DNA from: Luteibacter sp.
GTDB taxonomy: Bacteria > Pseudomonadota > Gammaproteobacteria > Xanthomonadales > Rhodanobacteraceae
DNA length: 35,508 nt
Direction of reading: 5' to 3'
Assembly: GCF_009912395.1 (NCBI RefSeq)
Contig: NZ_WNDO01000040.1
Coordinates: 1-35,508 of the forward strand
The notes under the pieces were generated by a model, which ran no database searches, was not told the DNA's origin, and was given only the letters and a program-made list of their open reading frames with translations. Position numbers and translations under genes: made by a program. Below are positions 1 through 7,014 of this stretch, in pieces. Numbering within the stretch: the stretch's first letter is position 1; each line of letters begins with the position of its first letter.

Positions 1-218
1 CGTTTGAGCCGTGCATGTTCGGCCAACTCCAAGCGTTGTGCCTGATCGTCCTGGTCGTGCCGCCGCGCCTGGGCGCGCCAACTGTACAGCTGGGCAGGCT
101 GCAACCCCAGATCACGAGCCACCGTGGTTACCCCTTCTGTGGCCGCTCGCAACAGTGCCTGCTGCCTGAACTCCAGGCTGAACTCCTGCCCCTTTCTGCC
201 TGCCTTGCTCTTGGTCAT
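1..218 (-). CDS. IS3-family transposase OrfA, N-terminal part
   Basis: The protein starts MTKSKAGRKGQEFS and continues with a helix-turn-helix of the IS911/IS3 OrfA type: EFRQQALLRA, then VARDLGLQPAQLYSWRAQ, then a charged helix rich in Gln and Asp that would lead to the leucine zipper. It binds the element's terminal repeats and is normally joined to the DDE catalytic OrfB by a programmed frameshift. The ATG at 218 has a near-perfect Shine-Dalgarno (AGGAGGTGG) just upstream. The gene runs off the window after about 72 codons, so integrity of the element cannot be judged. Confidence 0.82.
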   Translation of the reverse strand, partial: MTKSKAGRKGQEFSLEFRQQALLRAATEGVTTVARDLGLQPAQLYSWRAQARRHDQDDQAQRLELAEHARLK

Positions 219-282
219 CGTCCACCTCCTATTGCGATAGTTAATCGCTTATAGGGGTGTCCGTGAAACGGGGGCAAGATCA
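1..282 (-). mobile_element. End of an IS3-family insertion sequence (truncated by window edge)
   Basis: The stretch carries the start of an IS3-type transposase orfA on the minus strand and, just upstream of it, what looks like the terminal inverted repeat. Read on the minus strand from 282, the end begins TGATCTTGCCCCCG and continues through a GTTTCACGGACACC block, which resembles IS3-family termini (TGA start, C-rich block, GGACACC). The second transposase frame and the other end lie beyond position 1, so the target duplication cannot be seen. Family assignment rests on the OrfA protein; the exact boundary at 282 is inferred. Confidence 0.7.
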
Positions 283-470
283 GACGCAATAAAGGCATGC
301 CCGTCTATCCCGGGGTAGATAGAGGTTGCAAAGGATGGCGGCCCAGTGGCTAGTAGGATCGTCGTCGTCGATTATTAGGGGAAAAAAATGGCCTCCACTA
401 ATCTTCTACGGCGGCTTCATGGAATCTTGACAGTGGACTTTTCGAAAATCGCACTCGTGAGGGTGCGACG

Positions 471-707
471 ATGGTCTTATTCGATATACCACTACTGCCG
501 AACGATGAGGGCTACTGGACGCTTCTGCATGAGGGGCGGATTTGCAGCTTTTCAGTTCGCGTTCGAGCTATTGGCTTCGCCACCGATAGAGCAAGGGAGT
601 CGGTTCAGTGTGGTCAGGTAGCCTTTGTGAATATCGAGGGAGAGGACGGAAAATGGCGAATCTTTCGTACCGATCTAAAGGCTCCCTTGGACGAACGGAC
701 AGACTAG
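471..707 (+). CDS. Small hypothetical protein
   Basis: This is a 78-residue soluble protein beginning MVLFDIPLLPNDEG and rich in acidic residues, with no recognisable domain, signal peptide or membrane segment. The ATG at 471 is preceded by GAGG about 8 bases upstream. It is followed by a clean hairpin terminator at 730-760, which supports it being a real transcription unit. An alternative start at 388 in another frame has a strong AGGGG ribosome-binding sequence and overlaps it, so the true start or frame of the locus is uncertain. Codon use is more AT-rich than in the chromosomal genes to the right, as expected for acquired DNA. Function unknown. Confidence 0.5.
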   Translation: MVLFDIPLLPNDEGYWTLLHEGRICSFSVRVRAIGFATDRARESVQCGQVAFVNIEGEDGKWRIFRTDLKAPLDERTD

Positions 708-729
708 CGTCGCAGACTAAAATCTGATG

Positions 730-760
730 AATCCTGATTCATAAGCTTCAGGATTTTTTT
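730..760 (+). terminator. Rho-independent terminator between convergent small genes
   Basis: The stem AATCCTGA (730-737) pairs perfectly with TCAGGATT (748-755) around a 10-nt loop and runs into seven T residues (754-760). It lies between the stop of the plus-strand gene ending at 707 and the stop of the minus-strand gene ending at 772, so it ends the plus-strand transcript and may act weakly in the other direction. Confidence 0.75.
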
Positions 761-771
761 GAAATCAGTTC

Positions 772-1041
772 TTACAACGCGCTCAGCTCACCTTTCATCA
801 ATACGCCGCTGAGCGATTTGAGGCGCTTCACTCTTGCACAGATATCCGACTCGATCTCTCCAAAATGAATGGACGAGCCGAGCATCTCAGCAGGCGGTTC
901 GCCCGTGCCTGGGAAGACGGCATGCCACACCCAAGGGCGCGATTCGCCATCTCGAGTTGCAGTGACGGCGACTTTAACTGGGGCGCCTGATCGATCGGTG
1001 CACGAAAAGACGAGCCGCATGGGCTTTGGTAGGGTATGCAT
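772..1041 (-). CDS. Small hypothetical protein
   Basis: An 89-residue protein starting MHTLPKPMRLVFSCTD. It looks like a compact beta-rich domain (VFSCTDRSGAPVKVAVTATRDGE, then WVWHAVFPGTGEPP) followed by a charged C-terminus. There is no signal peptide or membrane segment, and I do not recognise a family. It is convergent with the small gene at 471-707 and sits in the accessory stretch between an IS element and tRNA-Lys. The amino-acid composition is coherent for a real protein, but only the open frame supports it. Confidence 0.5.
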   Translation of the reverse strand: MHTLPKPMRLVFSCTDRSGAPVKVAVTATRDGESRPWVWHAVFPGTGEPPAEMLGSSIHFGEIESDICARVKRLKSLSGVLMKGELSAL

Positions 1042-1281
1042 GTGAGATATCCGGTGGGGAGCCGATTAGAGGCCAGGGCGTATTCCCCGTGGGAGGCGGC
1101 GCAGTATGGCCGAGACCGTTCTCTGCCCCCACGGTGACACACTTGGCGCCTGGAAGCCAATATTCCCGCCCTTGTTAACCTGCGGGAGATTGCCCTTAGC
1201 AACGGGCTTCTCTGCTCGCGTTGACCGGACGTTAGCGTCGCATGCCCTACCGTAGCCAACCTGAATGCTGGAGTTTGCATC

Positions 1282-1509
1282 ATGACGGACACGCGTTACA
1301 CCTGCGGCTACGCAGTCACATCACATAGGATGGGTGGTTACGTGGGCTCGTTCGAAATCTTCGATGAGGCCGGAGATGTCGTCGAAGCTTGGATTAGCCC
1401 CACGCCAGCACGCACTCAAAAGGAGGCGCTGATTGTTGCTGAGACGAAGGCTATCGAAGCGCGCGCTGCGCTAGATCAACGCACCATTTCGGCGGCCAGC
1501 CCTCGTTGA
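1282..1509 (+). CDS. Small hypothetical protein
   Basis: A 75-residue protein (MTDTRYTCGYAVTSHRMGGYVGSF...) that looks like a small alpha/beta domain: two beta-strand-like segments, an acidic turn (FDEAGDVVEAWISP), then a helix (QKEALIVAETKAIEARAAL). The ATG has GGAG 8-9 bases upstream. The stop codon overlaps the next start (TTGA), so the two genes are probably translated together. No known family recognised. The 240 bases upstream (1042-1281) hold no other gene I can support and probably contain the divergent promoters for this gene and the one ending at 772. Confidence 0.55.
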   Translation: MTDTRYTCGYAVTSHRMGGYVGSFEIFDEAGDVVEAWISPTPARTQKEALIVAETKAIEARAALDQRTISAASPR

Positions 1510-1772
1510 GCGCCGAACTACAAATGATTCACTCGATCGGCCAGACGCGCAGGCGAGCTAATCTCCGGCATCTGGTGTTTGAGTATCAACGAAGTGGCGT
1601 GTCGTCTTGGCGCATCCTTGGACAGCTTGTTGCCGGTGTCGATGGTCAAACATTGATCGGTCTCCTTCGAGATGACCCCATCAGCGATGCGCTTGCGCGT
1701 AACATCGAATGGCACGCTAACAGACCTGTCGGCTGGATGGACACCCGTTGGGAATGTGCGCTTGACGACTAG
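1506..1772 (+). CDS. Small hypothetical protein, translationally coupled to the previous gene
   Basis: An 88-residue basic then acidic protein with helix-rich composition (TRRRANLRHLVFEYQRSG, DGQTLIGLLRDDP). The TTG at 1506 overlaps the TGA of the upstream gene as TTGA, the usual geometry for translational coupling; the first ATG is six codons later at 1524 and could be used instead. No signal peptide, membrane segment or recognisable motif. It is probably part of a two-gene operon of unknown role in the accessory region. Confidence 0.5.
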   Translation: MSAELQMIHSIGQTRRRANLRHLVFEYQRSGVSSWRILGQLVAGVDGQTLIGLLRDDPISDALARNIEWHANRPVGWMDTRWECALDD

Positions 1773-1787
1773 GTGTTCGCTTACCTG

Positions 1788-2030
1788 TCAGCGACGACGG
1801 GCATGCAGCGGGTAGAAATGCCCCCTTAAGGGTGACGCAGGATAGATAGGGTTCTCGTGCCGAATCCGTGCCCAGTCCCATTGGTCTAGAGCGGCGTCGC
1901 CGTCGCAATCCGGATAAGGGCACAGGCGAACGCCATCCACTTTGCGGAATTCACGAGCGCTATACGCCCGCTCGCAGCGGAGGCACCATACGGCGAATTT
2001 TGCGGCGATCGATTCTTCTTCGGTCGACAT
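1788..2030 (-). CDS. Small zinc-ribbon-like hypothetical protein
   Basis: An 80-residue protein with two cysteine pairs, CLRC (about residues 16-19) and CPYPDC (about 37-42), spaced as in a small zinc ribbon. The C-terminal half is aromatic and basic. The ATG at 2030 has a GAGGA sequence upstream. Such small zinc-binding proteins are common in phages and mobile islands, where they act as nucleic-acid binding or adaptor proteins, but nothing here shows the partner. The metal site is inferred from the cysteine spacing alone. Confidence 0.55.
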   Translation of the reverse strand: MSTEEESIAAKFAVWCLRCERAYSAREFRKVDGVRLCPYPDCDGDAALDQWDWARIRHENPIYPASPLRGHFYPLHARRR

Positions 2031-2135
2031 GTTCGTCCTCGCTGAATTCGAGTCACCAATGTAGCGCCATGGCTGTCGAAGGAAGGCGAGGAGATCGAGG
2101 AACCTACCATAGGCAGGATTTAGCGCCGGTCGAGC

Positions 2136-2294
2136 CTACCCCGCTTTAGTCGGCGACAGCGGTCCGTTCATGCGCTCCCATTCCTCGACGCGTTCGCGGT
2201 TGCAGACGGTGCACCCACCAATCGAGCGATGCGAGATCCGGCGCGCATGTGCGTGCAGAAGGCCGTTGGTTACCCGAAGAACAAAGGCCCCGAA
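2136..2294 (-). pseudogene. Open fragment with Cys-x-x-Cys motif, no start codon
   Basis: An in-frame stretch of 52 codons ending at the TAG at 2136-2138 reads as plausible protein, with GGCTVCNRERVEEWERMN near its end, but no ATG, GTG or TTG lies at its upstream end before the in-frame TAG at 2295-2297. It may be the 3' part of a decayed gene, or chance. The rest of 2031-2364 shows no other coding signal. Confidence 0.25.
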
Positions 2295-2364
2295 CTAATC
2301 GAGCCGCTTGGCGAATGACGTCGCTACTCGGCCTTACCAGCTTCGGGACCTTCGATCCGTCCTA

Positions 2365-2913
2365 TCAGATGCCCACCATCCTCCACCGCGTGGACTGATC
2401 GCCCGTTTCGCCGCAGCCACTTGCTTCGAAGGGGCGGTAGAAGGTGGCGTCGGCCTTCATGCACCAGTGAGTGGCTACGCTGACGATGTGGCGGGCCACA
2501 AGCGGGATCGGAAAAGTATTGGTTCCGAACGTGACGCTTCGCAGGGGGGCTTCAATCGTAAACTGCTGAAGCGGATCGTTCGTATTGCACGGATGCTGGC
2601 GGAGTCCTATGGCACCGCTGGCCGGATTGCTGCTCTCGACGGCCGCACACATACCCGAGTTGACGTTAACGATTCGCGCCATCGGAGCTTCGGCGTTGAA
2701 GGCGTACACCTGAAATGCCCACGATTGATTTGACGTTCCGGTGCAGGGGTAAAGCTGGATGATGGCACCGTCGTCCTTCGAATAGTCAACCACATCCCAG
2801 CACTGGTTGGTCAGGCTGGAAACGATAGCTGTCGATGGAGCAACTTGCGCTCGCGCGCCGCTCGTCCCGGACAGGCCGGCGAGTGCCAGCAGGCCAAGTA
2901 AAATGTACTTCAT
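2365..2913 (-). CDS. Secreted ricin-B-type beta-trefoil lectin domain protein
   Basis: A 182-residue secreted protein. Residues 1-22 are a Sec signal peptide (MKYILLGLLALAGLSG, likely cleaved after ARA). The mature part is a single ricin-B/beta-trefoil-like domain: NQCWDVVDYSKDDGAIIQLYPC with the family's QxW-type signature in NQSWAF, then repeats ending LQQFTI and STRWRM. Such domains bind galactose-type sugars on glycans. There is no attached enzyme, so the protein may be a free lectin or half of a two-part factor. It is the last gene before tRNA-Lys in the accessory stretch and has an 18-bp palindrome 64-81 bases upstream of its start (2977-2994), suggesting dedicated regulation. Confidence 0.75.
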   Translation of the reverse strand: MKYILLGLLALAGLSGTSGARAQVAPSTAIVSSLTNQCWDVVDYSKDDGAIIQLYPCTGTSNQSWAFQVYAFNAEAPMARIVNVNSGMCAAVESSNPASGAIGLRQHPCNTNDPLQQFTIEAPLRSVTFGTNTFPIPLVARHIVSVATHWCMKADATFYRPFEASGCGETGDQSTRWRMVGI

Positions 2914-3270
2914 GAGTTATCTCTGGTGAGCCGCAGCATGCGGCGCGACATCGTGCAGGAAGGCCTCTGATCCGTCTGTAGGTTTTCCCCTACAAAATGT
3001 CATCGGATTATCCCAGCGCTGTCGGCGGCTAGGCTTGGCACACCAGCTTGCCCGCTGATTACAGGCGACGACACGGGGCCGTCCCGGGCCTGATCGAGGC
3101 CACGGCCTCATTGGACTCGTTGATGGGCGTGCTGGGTGCGCACCAGATGGGCGCCTACCCCCATAGAAAAGTACCTCCGACATGACCGATGTCAATGCCG
3201 ATATTTACGGCTCTTTTTACGGATCAAGGGCAATTTCTAGCATTGGCGAATGGTAACCAGTTGATTTAAC
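2914..3270. other. Non-coding stretch between lectin gene and tRNA-Lys
   Basis: About 357 bases hold no gene I can support. The stretch carries the lectin promoter region with the TGTAGG/CCTACA palindrome and, next to the tRNA, a perfect 7-bp inverted repeat (ACCAGTT at 3256-3262, AACTGGT at 3268-3274) whose right arm overlaps the tRNA CCA end. An island attachment core could be hidden here, but the partner repeat is outside the window. Confidence 0.5.
2977..2994. promoter_or_regulatory. GacA-like box: TGTAGG-N6-CCTACA palindrome
   Basis: A perfect 6-bp inverted repeat with a 6-bp spacer, centred about 72 bases upstream of the lectin start codon. It has the same architecture as the GacA/UvrY box (TGTAAG-N6-CTTACA) recognised by NarL/FixJ-type response regulators, with one symmetrical base change per arm. 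Which regulator binds is unknown; a NarL-type regulator is encoded at 7015-7716 in this window. Confidence 0.45.
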
Positions 3271-3346
3271 TGGTGGGTCGTGACGGACTCGAACCGTCGA
3301 CCTACGGATTAAAAGTCCGCTGCTCTACCGACTGAGCTAACGACCC
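3271..3346 (-). tRNA. tRNA-Lys (anticodon TTT)
   Basis: Read on the minus strand this is a complete 76-nt tRNA. The acceptor stem GGGTCGT pairs with ACGACCC, followed by discriminator A and an encoded CCA. It has a D arm (GCTCAGTCGGTAGAGC), an anticodon stem-loop with CTTTTAA giving TTT, and a T arm containing GGTTCGAGTCC. It reads both lysine codons. Its 3' end faces the accessory stretch at lower coordinates, the orientation expected for a tRNA used as an integration site. Confidence 0.97.
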
Positions 3347-3364
3347 ATACGCGAGAAGCCGCGT

Positions 3365-3393
3365 AGTTTAGTCGGCGGGGAAGGGGGGCACAA
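3365..3393 (-). promoter_or_regulatory. Probable tRNA-Lys promoter
   Basis: On the minus strand, TTGTGC (3388-3393) and TAAACT (3365-3370) are spaced by 17 bases. The -10 lies about 18 bases before the first tRNA base. The -35 is a weak match, so the call is tentative. Confidence 0.4.
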
Positions 3394-3411
3394 GTCGCAG
3401 GGGCGTGTTGT

Positions 3412-4356
3412 TCAGGTGGAGGCGACGATGGCCTGCACGTCGCGGCCCGATGCCCGCCAGGCGTCCAGGCCGCCGGTGAGGGGGTGGACGTCCGAGAAGC
3501 CCAGTTTCGCGAGGCGTTCGGCGACCTTGGCGGCGGAGGCCTCGTTGGGGCACGAGCAGTAGATCACCACCGAGGTGTGCCGGGGCAGGGTGGCCAGGGA
3601 GCTGTCCGCCGAGGCGAAGTCGAACAGGTGCGAGCCGGGGATCACGTACGGATCGTCGCGGCGACTGGAGGTCGAGCGGACATCCACGATCAGGGCGCCG
3701 GGATCGTTCGCCAGCAGCAGGACCAACTCGTCCACCGAGATCCGGGCGCGGCGAAAGCTCATGATGAGCAACTGGCGCCGGAAGAAGCGGAAGCCGATCC
3801 ACAGCAGCAGGCCCACGGCGGCCAGCGCGGCGAGACCCACGCCAAACTCCCGCAGCAGGGCGAGCACGGCGTCGATCTGCTGGTAGAACACCAGGCCGGT
3901 GAACAGGCCGACGGCGATCCACAGGGCGGCGCCGAGCAGGTCGTAGAGGGTGAAGCGCGAGAAGCGGGTATCGCCTGCGCCGGCGATGGGGATGGCGACC
4001 AGCGACAGCCCGGGGACGAAGCGCGAGATCAGAAGCAGCTTCACGCCCCGTTTTTCGAAAAAGCCACTGGCCCGTCGCACGCAGGTATCGGGCGAGAGCG
4101 AGATGCGGCAGAGGCCGTCGAGCACGCGGTAGCCGAACCGGCGGCCGGTAAGAAACCAGGCGGCGTCGCCGGCGAAGGCGCCGGCCAGGGCGCCGATGAA
4201 GGTCGAGGCGACGAGCAGCGGCGAGTGCGACGTGGCGAGGCCACTGCCGACGAGGATCAGGGTGGGCATGGCCGGAACCGGCAGGCCGATGGCGGCCGCG
4301 AAGGTTGCCACGAACGCCACCATGGGCGCCGTTTCCGTCCAGTTGACGCTCGTCAC
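3412..4356 (-). CDS. DedA/VTT membrane protein fused to a C-terminal rhodanese domain
   Basis: Residues 1 to about 190 are a DedA-family (VTT) membrane domain with IGLPVPAMPTLILVG near the start and the ISRFVPG signature, and four to five hydrophobic segments. DedA proteins act in lipid scrambling or undecaprenyl phosphate recycling and in membrane-potential homeostasis. Residues from about 200 on form a cytoplasmic rhodanese domain (LIVDVRS, then IYCSCPNEAS, then GGLDAWRASG) with the catalytic-position cysteine present but a CSCPNEAS loop instead of the usual CxxGxRS. The GTG at 4356 is preferred because a GAGG sits 8 bases upstream and the length before the first membrane segment fits the family. 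An in-frame TTG at 4434 would overlap the kinase stop (4431-4433) and adds 26 residues. Last gene of the signalling block. Confidence 0.8.
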   Translation of the reverse strand: MTSVNWTETAPMVAFVATFAAAIGLPVPAMPTLILVGSGLATSHSPLLVASTFIGALAGAFAGDAAWFLTGRRFGYRVLDGLCRISLSPDTCVRRASGFFEKRGVKLLLISRFVPGLSLVAIPIAGAGDTRFSRFTLYDLLGAALWIAVGLFTGLVFYQQIDAVLALLREFGVGLAALAAVGLLLWIGFRFFRRQLLIMSFRRARISVDELVLLLANDPGALIVDVRSTSSRRDDPYVIPGSHLFDFASADSSLATLPRHTSVVIYCSCPNEASAAKVAERLAKLGFSDVHPLTGGLDAWRASGRDVQAIVAST

Positions 4357-4430
4357 GACCACATCCTCGATCGATCCCGTGTGGATCGCCGCCACGATAC
4401 GCCTGTATGGGGCCGGCGGACAGGGGCGGC

Positions 4431-5816
4431 TCAAAGTGCCGTGAAGCGTTTCACCGAAACGGGCGCATGGGGCGTGCCGCCGGCTGCGCCGGGCAAGCTT
4501 ACCCAGTAGAGGGTGCCGCGGCCGGGAAACGAGCGGACACCGATGCGCCCGCCTAGCGTATCGGCGATGCGGCGAGCGACGGCGAGGCCCAGTCCGAGCC
4601 CCGGATGCCCGGGAAGACGGGCGAGGCCGTCGAAGATCCGGGCCTGCTGGTCCGGATCGAAGCCCATGCCGTTGTCCCGCACTTCGAGGCGGACATCGTC
4701 GCCGCGGCGCCGAATGGCGACGAGGACGCGGCCATGCGGCGTGCTGGCGATGGCGCTGATCAGCAGGCGATGGAGCAATTCGCCGAGCAGCGCGGGATCA
4801 CCGTGCAGCGCGGTGCGGCCGCCACGCCAGTGGATGCTCACGCCCAGGCGTCCCGCGTCGCCGGCGGTGGCCGTACGCTGGCGCACGAACAGTTCGGCGG
4901 CGAGCAGGGGCACGGGCTCGGGTTCGATGGCCCCCGCATCAAAGCGGGCGAGGTCGAGCAGGCCGTCGAGCAATTCGCCCAGCCGTGTCAGGTTGCTGCG
5001 CATCTGCGCCTGCACACCGCGCTGGCGAAGGTCGTCGCCCGGCTGCATGCCGGCGACGAATAGCGACAGCGCATGCAACGGCTGGCGAAAATGGTCGCCC
5101 AGTTGCTCGATGAAGCGGGTCTGTCGCGCGATGTCGTGAAGGCGCAGGCGCATGGCCTGACCCATCGCGGTCTCGTGGCGCTCGCGGATATCGTCCAGGT
5201 CCACGAGCAATCGTTCGAGGGCGGCCGCCTCGCCGTCGGCGGTATGGCGCGTGGCCGACGGACGACGATGCAACGCATGTTCGACACGCAGTCGCGGACC
5301 ACGCAACGCGTCGGCGCTTTCGTTCTCGGCCATGCGCGAGCACAGGAAAAAGACATAGAGGATGCCGGCGACCAGCCATAGGCCCATGAACGCGGCGGCC
5401 AGGCGTCTTTCATGTAGCGAGGTCGCGTCGGAGATGGTCTCCAGCTCGCCGGCCGGCGTGTTGAGTCGGACGGTGAGCGTGTATCGCGGTGAAAGATGGC
5501 GCTCGCTGTCCACGACGACCATCCCGCCATCGTCCTGCCGCAACACGGCGCGACCGGTCGGCACGCTGCGTGCCAGCGCCTGCGCCATCGCGACACGCAG
5601 CACGTCGTTGCTCGCTCCGCGCGGCAGCGCAGCCGCGATGCGGATGGCTTGTATACGAGCGATGTTGCGTGCTTCGGCGGAGAGCGCCTGGCCGTGGAGG
5701 ATGAGAAGGCTCGCGACCAGGGCGAGGGCGATCAGCATCATCGGCATCAGTCCCTTGCGGACGATCTGCCGATGGGGCGACGCGGTCGTGCCATGAAAGG
5801 AAAGCGACGCGATCAT
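4431..5816 (-). CDS. Membrane sensor histidine-kinase-like protein with degenerate catalytic boxes
   Basis: A 461-residue protein with TM1 at about 25-42, a periplasmic domain of about 95 residues, TM2 at about 139-159, a dimerisation helix pair and a HATPase domain. The G boxes are intact (DNGMGFD at 381-387, GLGLGL at 406-411). Two key elements are not. The phosphoacceptor motif reads D241-H242-F243-R244-QPL where the family has H-D-L-R-QPL, so Asp occupies the usual His position and the His is shifted by one. The N box reads LLISAIASTP, with Ser354 where the Mg-binding Asn is expected. It may be a non-phosphorylating sensor or an atypical kinase. It lies between a PhnD-like binding protein gene and the DedA-rhodanese gene. 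An alternative start at 5747 has a good AAGGGA ribosome site. Confidence 0.82.
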   Translation of the reverse strand: MIASLSFHGTTASPHRQIVRKGLMPMMLIALALVASLLILHGQALSAEARNIARIQAIRIAAALPRGASNDVLRVAMAQALARSVPTGRAVLRQDDGGMVVVDSERHLSPRYTLTVRLNTPAGELETISDATSLHERRLAAAFMGLWLVAGILYVFFLCSRMAENESADALRGPRLRVEHALHRRPSATRHTADGEAAALERLLVDLDDIRERHETAMGQAMRLRLHDIARQTRFIEQLGDHFRQPLHALSLFVAGMQPGDDLRQRGVQAQMRSNLTRLGELLDGLLDLARFDAGAIEPEPVPLLAAELFVRQRTATAGDAGRLGVSIHWRGGRTALHGDPALLGELLHRLLISAIASTPHGRVLVAIRRRGDDVRLEVRDNGMGFDPDQQARIFDGLARLPGHPGLGLGLAVARRIADTLGGRIGVRSFPGRGTLYWVSLPGAAGGTPHAPVSVKRFTAL

Positions 5817-5943
5817 GATGCGGCCCTTGGGACGCGGGGTCTCATGACGAATCTATGAAAGGCCGGGGCGAAGCGCGATAGTCAAGGGGACGTAACCGGC
5901 CGGCCTAGGTCATGGGCCATAGACCGAAAGGCATAGGGCATGC

Positions 5944-6960
5944 CTAGGGGTGTCCGCGCAGTCGGTTGACCACGGCGACATGGTCGGTATCGATCTTCTT
6001 CAGTCGGGATTCCCGTGCGGCTTCGCTGACCCACTGCGTAGACGTGGCTCGGCGTTTTTCCAGGCTGTATTCGATATCGGCGAAGGGGATCAGCTCCGCA
6101 TTGTCCGTCGCGGCGAAGCCGCTGATGTCGTGGATAAGGCGAAGGTTCGATGCTTCGCGTGTGGCGTCCTTGCCCTTGGCGTAGCCGGTGATAAAGGTGG
6201 CGATGCGCGAGCGCAGGGAAGGCGGAAGGTCGTTGCGCACCACGATCACTGCGTGCGGGATGAGCGAGGATCGCCAGAGGATGCGCAGTCGTGCGTATTG
6301 CTCGGGAAAACGCTGCCGGAAGCGTTCCAGGTCGGCGCTGTTGTTGGTCGCCACGTCGACTTCGCCGTTGGCCACGGCCAGCGCGTTGTTCTGGTGGTTA
6401 TCGACATGCACGCTCGCGAAGAACGTGTCGGAATCCAGACCGCGTGGCGCGAACAACTGCGTCTCGGGAACGAGGTAACCGGAAACGGATAATGCCTCGC
6501 CACGGGCGAAGCGCCACCGGCCACGTTGCGACAGCATCTGCTCGACGTTGCGGATACTCGAATCGGCGGCGACGAGCAGCACGGCGGTGTATCCCCGAGA
6601 GCCGTCGCCGCGCGTCAGTCGCGCGATCACCTGCATGTTCTGGCGGGTCACGGCATCCAGCGCGAGTCGCCCGGAGAGAAAAGCGATATCCACCCGTTGC
6701 TCGCTGATCGCCTGTGCGATGCCTTCATAGGTGGTGACGGAGACGGCGCGGACGGGACGTTGCAGGGCGCGTCGCAGGTCGTCCAGCATGGGGCGCCATG
6801 CTTCCAGCGATTCGGCGGGGCCGCCGATCGGAAGGATGCCGAAGGTGAGTGGGGCCGCGGGATCGTCGTCCTGCGCGGCTCTCGCGCATAGACACATCGC
6901 GCAGACCAGCAGCGCGAAACCCCATGCACGCATACGTCGTTTCGCCATGCCGTGTCGCAT
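5944..6960 (-). CDS. PhnD-like periplasmic substrate-binding protein
   Basis: A 338-residue protein with a signal peptide (positive start, hydrophobic to about residue 27, ARA-A cleavage region) and the fold of PhnD/phosphate-phosphonate ABC binding proteins (PF12974 type): LTFGILPIGGP, then TTYEGIAQAISEQRVDIAFLSG, then HVDNHQNNALAVANGEVDVATNNSADLERF. Family members bind phosphonates, phosphite or related anions. No ABC permease or ATPase lies nearby. Instead it sits between a response regulator and a sensor kinase, so it more likely presents a ligand to one of the two membrane sensors, as TorT does for TorS. That role is inferred from context; the ligand is unknown. Confidence 0.82.
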   Translation of the reverse strand: MRHGMAKRRMRAWGFALLVCAMCLCARAAQDDDPAAPLTFGILPIGGPAESLEAWRPMLDDLRRALQRPVRAVSVTTYEGIAQAISEQRVDIAFLSGRLALDAVTRQNMQVIARLTRGDGSRGYTAVLLVAADSSIRNVEQMLSQRGRWRFARGEALSVSGYLVPETQLFAPRGLDSDTFFASVHVDNHQNNALAVANGEVDVATNNSADLERFRQRFPEQYARLRILWRSSLIPHAVIVVRNDLPPSLRSRIATFITGYAKGKDATREASNLRLIHDISGFAATDNAELIPFADIEYSLEKRRATSTQWVSEAARESRLKKIDTDHVAVVNRLRGHP

Positions 6961-7014
6961 CGCGTCCGCCCCTGCCCGGATTGTGCCGCTCCCCTTCGCG
7001 GTAAGACGATCTCG

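Noticed and set aside
388-621. Plus-strand frame starting at 388 with a strong AGGGG ribosome site
   Set aside because: Beyond the first 28 codons it overlaps the better-looking frame starting at 471 and becomes Arg/Cys/Phe-rich. A frameshift linking the two cannot be excluded.
2917-3195. A 92-codon minus-strand frame upstream of the lectin, and a plus-strand frame over 3040-3184
   Set aside because: Pro/Arg-rich composition with no ribosome site, covering the lectin promoter and its palindrome; the plus-strand alternative lacks a start and a family.
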